From Zonotrichia leucophrys gambelii (taxonomy: Eukaryota > Chordata > Aves > Passeriformes > Passerellidae): a stretch of DNA of 64,000 nucleotides. The stretch covers positions 47,467,229-47,531,228 of the forward strand of contig NC_088169.1 of NCBI RefSeq assembly GCF_028769735.1, read 5' to 3'. The position numbers were made by a program, and so were the translations under genes. The stretch's first letter is position 1, and each line of letters opens with the position of its first letter. The notes beneath the pieces are model-generated. The model saw only the letters and a list, made by a program, of their open reading frames with translations. It searched no databases and had not been told where the DNA came from. Below are positions 60,248 through 64,000 of this stretch, one piece after another.

Positions 60248-60370
60248 GAGAAAAAAAACCCACACCCCCTGTCACACCTCCCCCTTCCAAAAAAATCCCA
60301 AACCCACAAAAACCCAAGCAGACCAACACAAAAAAAGCCCCCAAAACTAGTAAACAAACAAGAACCACAA
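60248..60370 (-). repeat. A/C-rich low-complexity tract (T/G-rich on the minus strand)
   Basis: Plus strand is almost all A and C with CCC to CCCCC runs. The minus strand therefore carries G3-G5 runs with T-rich spacers, with quadruplex potential. Same type as the tract at 13408-13520 but opposite in orientation. The Gly/Val/Phe/Leu-rich minus frame 60099-60443 is its by-product. Confidence 0.75.
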
Positions 60371-61658
60371 CAAAGTCTAAGATTTTTCCATAACAAATTG
60401 CCTTAAGGCCGTTAGGTTCGCCTAGCTCTACTTGAAAGCCCATTATTCTGGATTTACTGATATGCAGTTATTACACATAGGGGGAGTAGAGGATACAAAT
60501 AAGGTCAAAAGAGTAGAGAGTTCTCACAGCTTTCAACTGCAGTTGAATAAATTAATATAAAAAGTTTTTGTTTTCCTACTAGTAGGAAAGTCATTAATAT
60601 GATGAGATTATTTATTAGAACCTCTGAGATAATTTGCTCATTTCTCATTGAATGCAACTAACAATGAAGTATTGCAAAGCTTCCATTGCATCATATGTGG
60701 ATTTTTTTTCATGTTTTTTTTTGGTTTATCACTCAATTTAGTTTGGTTCAACAAGATTTTCCTTTTTGTGTAACTTTGTTTACTTGGTTTCTTAGTAAGA
60801 CATCCACATAGCTGCTCAAAAGTCAGATATTTTCCAGATGTCCCTTTTTTAAATGAAATCACATTCAGAAAATAGATAAATATTCACATAATTTGCTTCT
60901 CTTGTGGTGTTTAAAGAAAATTACAACTTTCCAAGAAACAGCAGTCTAATTATATATAAAAGCCTCTTAAATAATAGACTAAATTGTGCAGTACATCAGA
61001 AACAGAATTAAAAGATGCTGTGACAGAATTTTATAATAAAGCATGGAACAAAAAAAGGAGTTATTTAAAATATATGGCTGTTTACTTAACCAAATCCTAA
61101 AAAAATAGCTGCACAGCAAAGTCAAAAAATATTTAACTTAAATAATTATACTGTTATGAAGAATAATAATTGGAAGGGTACATTAAAAATTAATGGTGAA
61201 ATCTTCAGATTGCTTGTAGATACACAAAGCAAACAAAATCAGTTAGGTAGTCCCCTGTGGGTTTGTTTGTTTGTTTGTTTTTCTGTCTAGCTATTATATA
61301 GAAATTGCATTTATTTTGTAAATTTTGGTTTGGTGTAGGGCTTGGAAACAGGAGCATACCATGAGGCTTCTGGAATTGTTCTTTTAATCAAATAATTTAT
61401 GAAACAATGTAATTGCAACATTTAAGCTTTTAGATGTAGAGCACATAATAGAAGAAATATCTTGTAAGAGGCAAAGGATGGCAAGCTCTACAAGGCTAAA
61501 CAGAATTCAGAGGGCAGTGCAAAACTGAGCATGAAGAGAAGGTGCCAAATTGCTAAATAGCATTTCTATGGAAAATAAACCAGGTAAACACTCTTAAGTA
61601 GATGTGTAACTAATGAAAAGATTTAATACTGATTTATAAGTGCAGGCAACACAGAATG
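60371..61658. other. AT-rich noncoding stretch with a GTTT run
   Basis: Five GTTT units at 61261-61280. The frame 60638-60862 (minus) is short and Lys-rich. No gene or transposon recognised. Confidence 0.6.
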
Positions 61659-62055
61659 TGTCACAGTCATATTTCCTGAAAAATTCTTTTGCCCAGGATT
61701 TTCTCCTGGGAAGCTGAGAAGCCTCAGAGAAAAAGGAAAACAAATTCTTATCTCATTTGCTTCTCCTCTGTTTTGCTCACATGTGGAATGTGTTTATCCA
61801 ACAGGTGATTGTTTCTTTGGTTTCTGCTGTGAATTATTTTGACTTATTGGCCAATCAGGGTCAAGCTGTATCAGGACTCTGGTAAGAGTCATGAGTTTTC
61901 ATTATTATCTTTTTAGCCTTCTATAAGTAGCCTTTCTGTATTCTTTAGTATATTATAATATATTATAGTATAATAAAACAATAAATTAGCCTTCTAAGAA
62001 CATAGAGTCAGATTCATCATTCCTTCCTTTGTCTGGGAACCCCGCAAATACAATA
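61659..62055 (+). mobile_element. Second solo LTR of the 8424-8809 family
   Basis: Starts TGTCACAGTCATATTTCCTG and shares, in order, TTTTCTCCTGGGAAGCTGAG (about 61699), AAGCCTCAGAG, a CCAATCA-type box (about 61851), a run of TATTATAATATATT, polyadenylation signal AATAAA (about 61972) and AATTAGCCTTCTAAGAACAT with the LTR at 8424-8809. It ends near CCCCGCAAATACAATA. The 6-base flanks are identical (AGAATG at 61653-61658 and 62056-62061), the ERVK-like target duplication. No internal viral genes. Same orientation as the first copy, 53 kb away. Confidence 0.87.
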
Positions 62056-62061
62056 AGAATG

Positions 62062-64000
62062 TCCTCAGGGAATGGTTCTGACATGGATAACAAGGTAATT
62101 TGTTTGGTCTTTTATGAAAAAGATAGACAGGTGATACAGATTTGGTGGCAAAAAAAAAAAAAAAAACAGTGCTTTTTTTTAGTCTGGGTTTTCATATGTA
62201 AATTTTCACACTAGTTTATTTTAAATCAATTAAAAAAAAAAAAACAAGCAATAACAAAGAAAGAAATGCTAGTGATTTACCAATGCTTTTAGAAATAAAA
62301 GCTTTTTCCAAAGAAAATATAGTACATTTTAAAATAGTCCACCATCCTCAGTTTTGGCACTTATCTTACAAAATTCAAAAGAGAGATGCAATCTCAGATT
62401 TTCAGACTGCACTTGAAAATAAAAATATTAAGGCTGAAAAGATAACTTAAAGTCTCAAGGCTCTTATATTTGTACTGATTTATAAGTTGCAGCTATTTGT
62501 CAACCAGGGACTGCTGTTCATGAATTTTACACTAGGGAGATGTTAGATACAGAACACAACTAAACATATAAGCAGGGTGTTTAAACTTCAGTACCCCTGC
62601 TCCCTTCTGACTTTTGAAAGCACTGTCAAGAGGATTATTAGTATTCCTTGCTCTTTTCAATATCAGAGCTCATGTATCATGGCCTGGCTTCAGGAAAAAT
62701 GATCTACAGTAGCATGGAGGATACTTCTCTTACATGTGAAAAATACAAATTTGAACAACTGGAGAGGGCCTGGAATGCAGGCATCAGTCTTCCTCGACAT
62801 GCTCTGACAGTCACTGCCCACCCCACTCTACTGAACACAGAAATGTTACTCTGTGTTTTGAGTGGACTTTAAAAAAGGCCATGCAAAGCTCTTAGCCACA
62901 AGTTTTTAATGTTCATATTGCCTTAGAAAAACTGAAGCTGTCCTGAAGTTCAAATGCTGGTTCCAATGTATCAGGTGGTGATTTGTCAATGCCAAGAAAT
63001 TTTCCCAGTATCTATGTCTTTCATGACTTATTTTCCTATCAGGTTAGACTAGATTTTATTTGATTTATGTATCATTTTTTGGAGCTTAACTTCTTAAATC
63101 CTCTCCAGTCTTCATGTTTGTGAGTTCAGTACTACCTGGTGTCTTTCTTTTATTTGTATCTGTAGGAAAATCTGGAGGGTTATGAAATCCTATTACCTCA
63201 TATCAGGTGGACTGTGTTTCTATCTTCAAGAATATTATTTTCTGAATTTATTCAGGAAGAGTTTATGTCTGTTCTTTATCACATCAACATTTTGTCTATA
63301 TTATGTCTCTTTACCTCTCTGATATTTCTGTCCCTGAGGTACTTATAGAAAGCTGTCATATCCATCCATTTTTTGTTTTCCATTCATATTTTTTTGCTAG
63401 ACTAAACAAGAAAAATTTTCTGTAGTCTCCTGTGTAAAAAGGGACTCTCCATTCCTCTCATTCTACTCATTATCTGTATTTGTTTTGTTCTGATTTCATG
63501 TTTCTTGACCACAAAAATGTACAAAATAAAGAATGCTTTAGTCACAGTATATAAGCTATCAAGAAAAATCGTAAAAAAACATTCCTAATTCAAGTAATAA
63601 ATCTTTTTTGCAATATGTGAGAATGTTATCTTTCTTTCTTGGAGGTATGGATTTAGGTGGTTTACAGTCATTCTCTTGTCTCTCTCCTTATTTTTACCTT
63701 GCTTGTTCTACACAGTAAGATTTTGTTAATCTGAATTTTTTTCTAGTCTGTTTTTCTGTGACATTTACCTGCACAGACTGCTCTTAAATTTGTCCTCTCA
63801 TGTGTGTTCTTAATATTTTAATTTAATCTCTATGGCACTCTTATGCATACAGAGTATTAGGTCTGGATAAATCTGAAATCCTTAAAAATCTAATTATGTT
63901 TTAATAAATTTTCCAATTGGAGACAATTGTAATTTTCCTGGGGATGTTTATTAACACTATTAACACTCTGTAAAAATCCAAGTAATGAAATCTTGGTTGG
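62062..64000. other. AT-rich noncoding stretch
   Basis: Poly-A runs at about 62150-62166 and 62231-62243. 62600-62880 has a balanced, repeat-free texture with a 74-codon frame (62648-62872) that I do not recognise. 63000-64000 is T-rich with nothing seen. No gene runs off the window edge that I can detect. Confidence 0.55.

Noticed and set aside
60405..60430. AGGTTCGCC considered as a tRNA T-loop
   Set aside because: No A-box or cloverleaf pairing nearby.
60099..60443. 114-codon minus-strand frame with a Gly/Val/Phe/Leu-rich hydrophobic run suggesting a membrane protein
   Set aside because: The hydrophobic part is the reverse complement of an A/C-rich low-complexity tract.

Overview
The window looks like a gene desert or a very large intron from a bird, most likely a songbird (passerine). 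The evidence for a bird is the interspersed repeats. There are several pieces of CR1 LINE whose 3' ends carry the ATTCTATG-type tail. There are also degraded LTRs of two families I recognise as bird ERVL-type LTRs, and two copies of a roughly 390-base LTR of a type I know as common in songbirds, each with 6-base target duplications. The sequence is AT-rich and poor in CpG, with no CpG island and no bacterial-style gene organisation. I found no complete protein-coding gene, rRNA, tRNA, snRNA or CRISPR array. Nearly all open frames are 60-115 codons long, unrelated to one another, and look like chance.

Layout. 1-6.7 kb is AT-rich noncoding DNA with a duplicated 22-base block around an AT tract, one exon-like stretch (1322-1403) and a T/G-rich tract. 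6.7-9.2 kb is the most GC-rich part: two stretches resembling conserved noncoding DNA, a GC-rich block of possible retroviral origin, a solo LTR (8424-8809) and a CA/GCAGCTCT-rich low-complexity block. 12.5-13.8 kb is an LTR cluster, with an ERVL-type LTR followed by a T/G-rich tract and the 3' part of a second LTR family. 15.46-16.0 kb holds the longest open frame (minus strand, about 180 codons), which I cannot identify. 16.9-38.9 kb has four CR1 pieces, a pure 21-copy pentanucleotide microsatellite and a 22-copy TA microsatellite in otherwise plain AT-rich DNA. 37-45 kb has few repeats and several stretches dense in homeodomain-type TAATTA and ATTA words, candidates for developmental enhancers. 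46.4 kb has an older type of CR1. 49.7-53.3 kb has a near-complete LTR and an inverted partial LTR of the same family. 54.9 kb has a compound TTG/TTC triplet repeat, 60.2 kb an A/C-rich tract, and 61.66-62.06 kb a second solo LTR with a perfect 6-base target duplication.

No genes act together here. The most useful leads are the enhancer-like stretches, the unidentified minus-strand open frame, the exon-like segment near 1.3 kb, and the retroviral LTR history. I see no convincing new biological system. Repeat family assignments come from memory of the families, not from a search.
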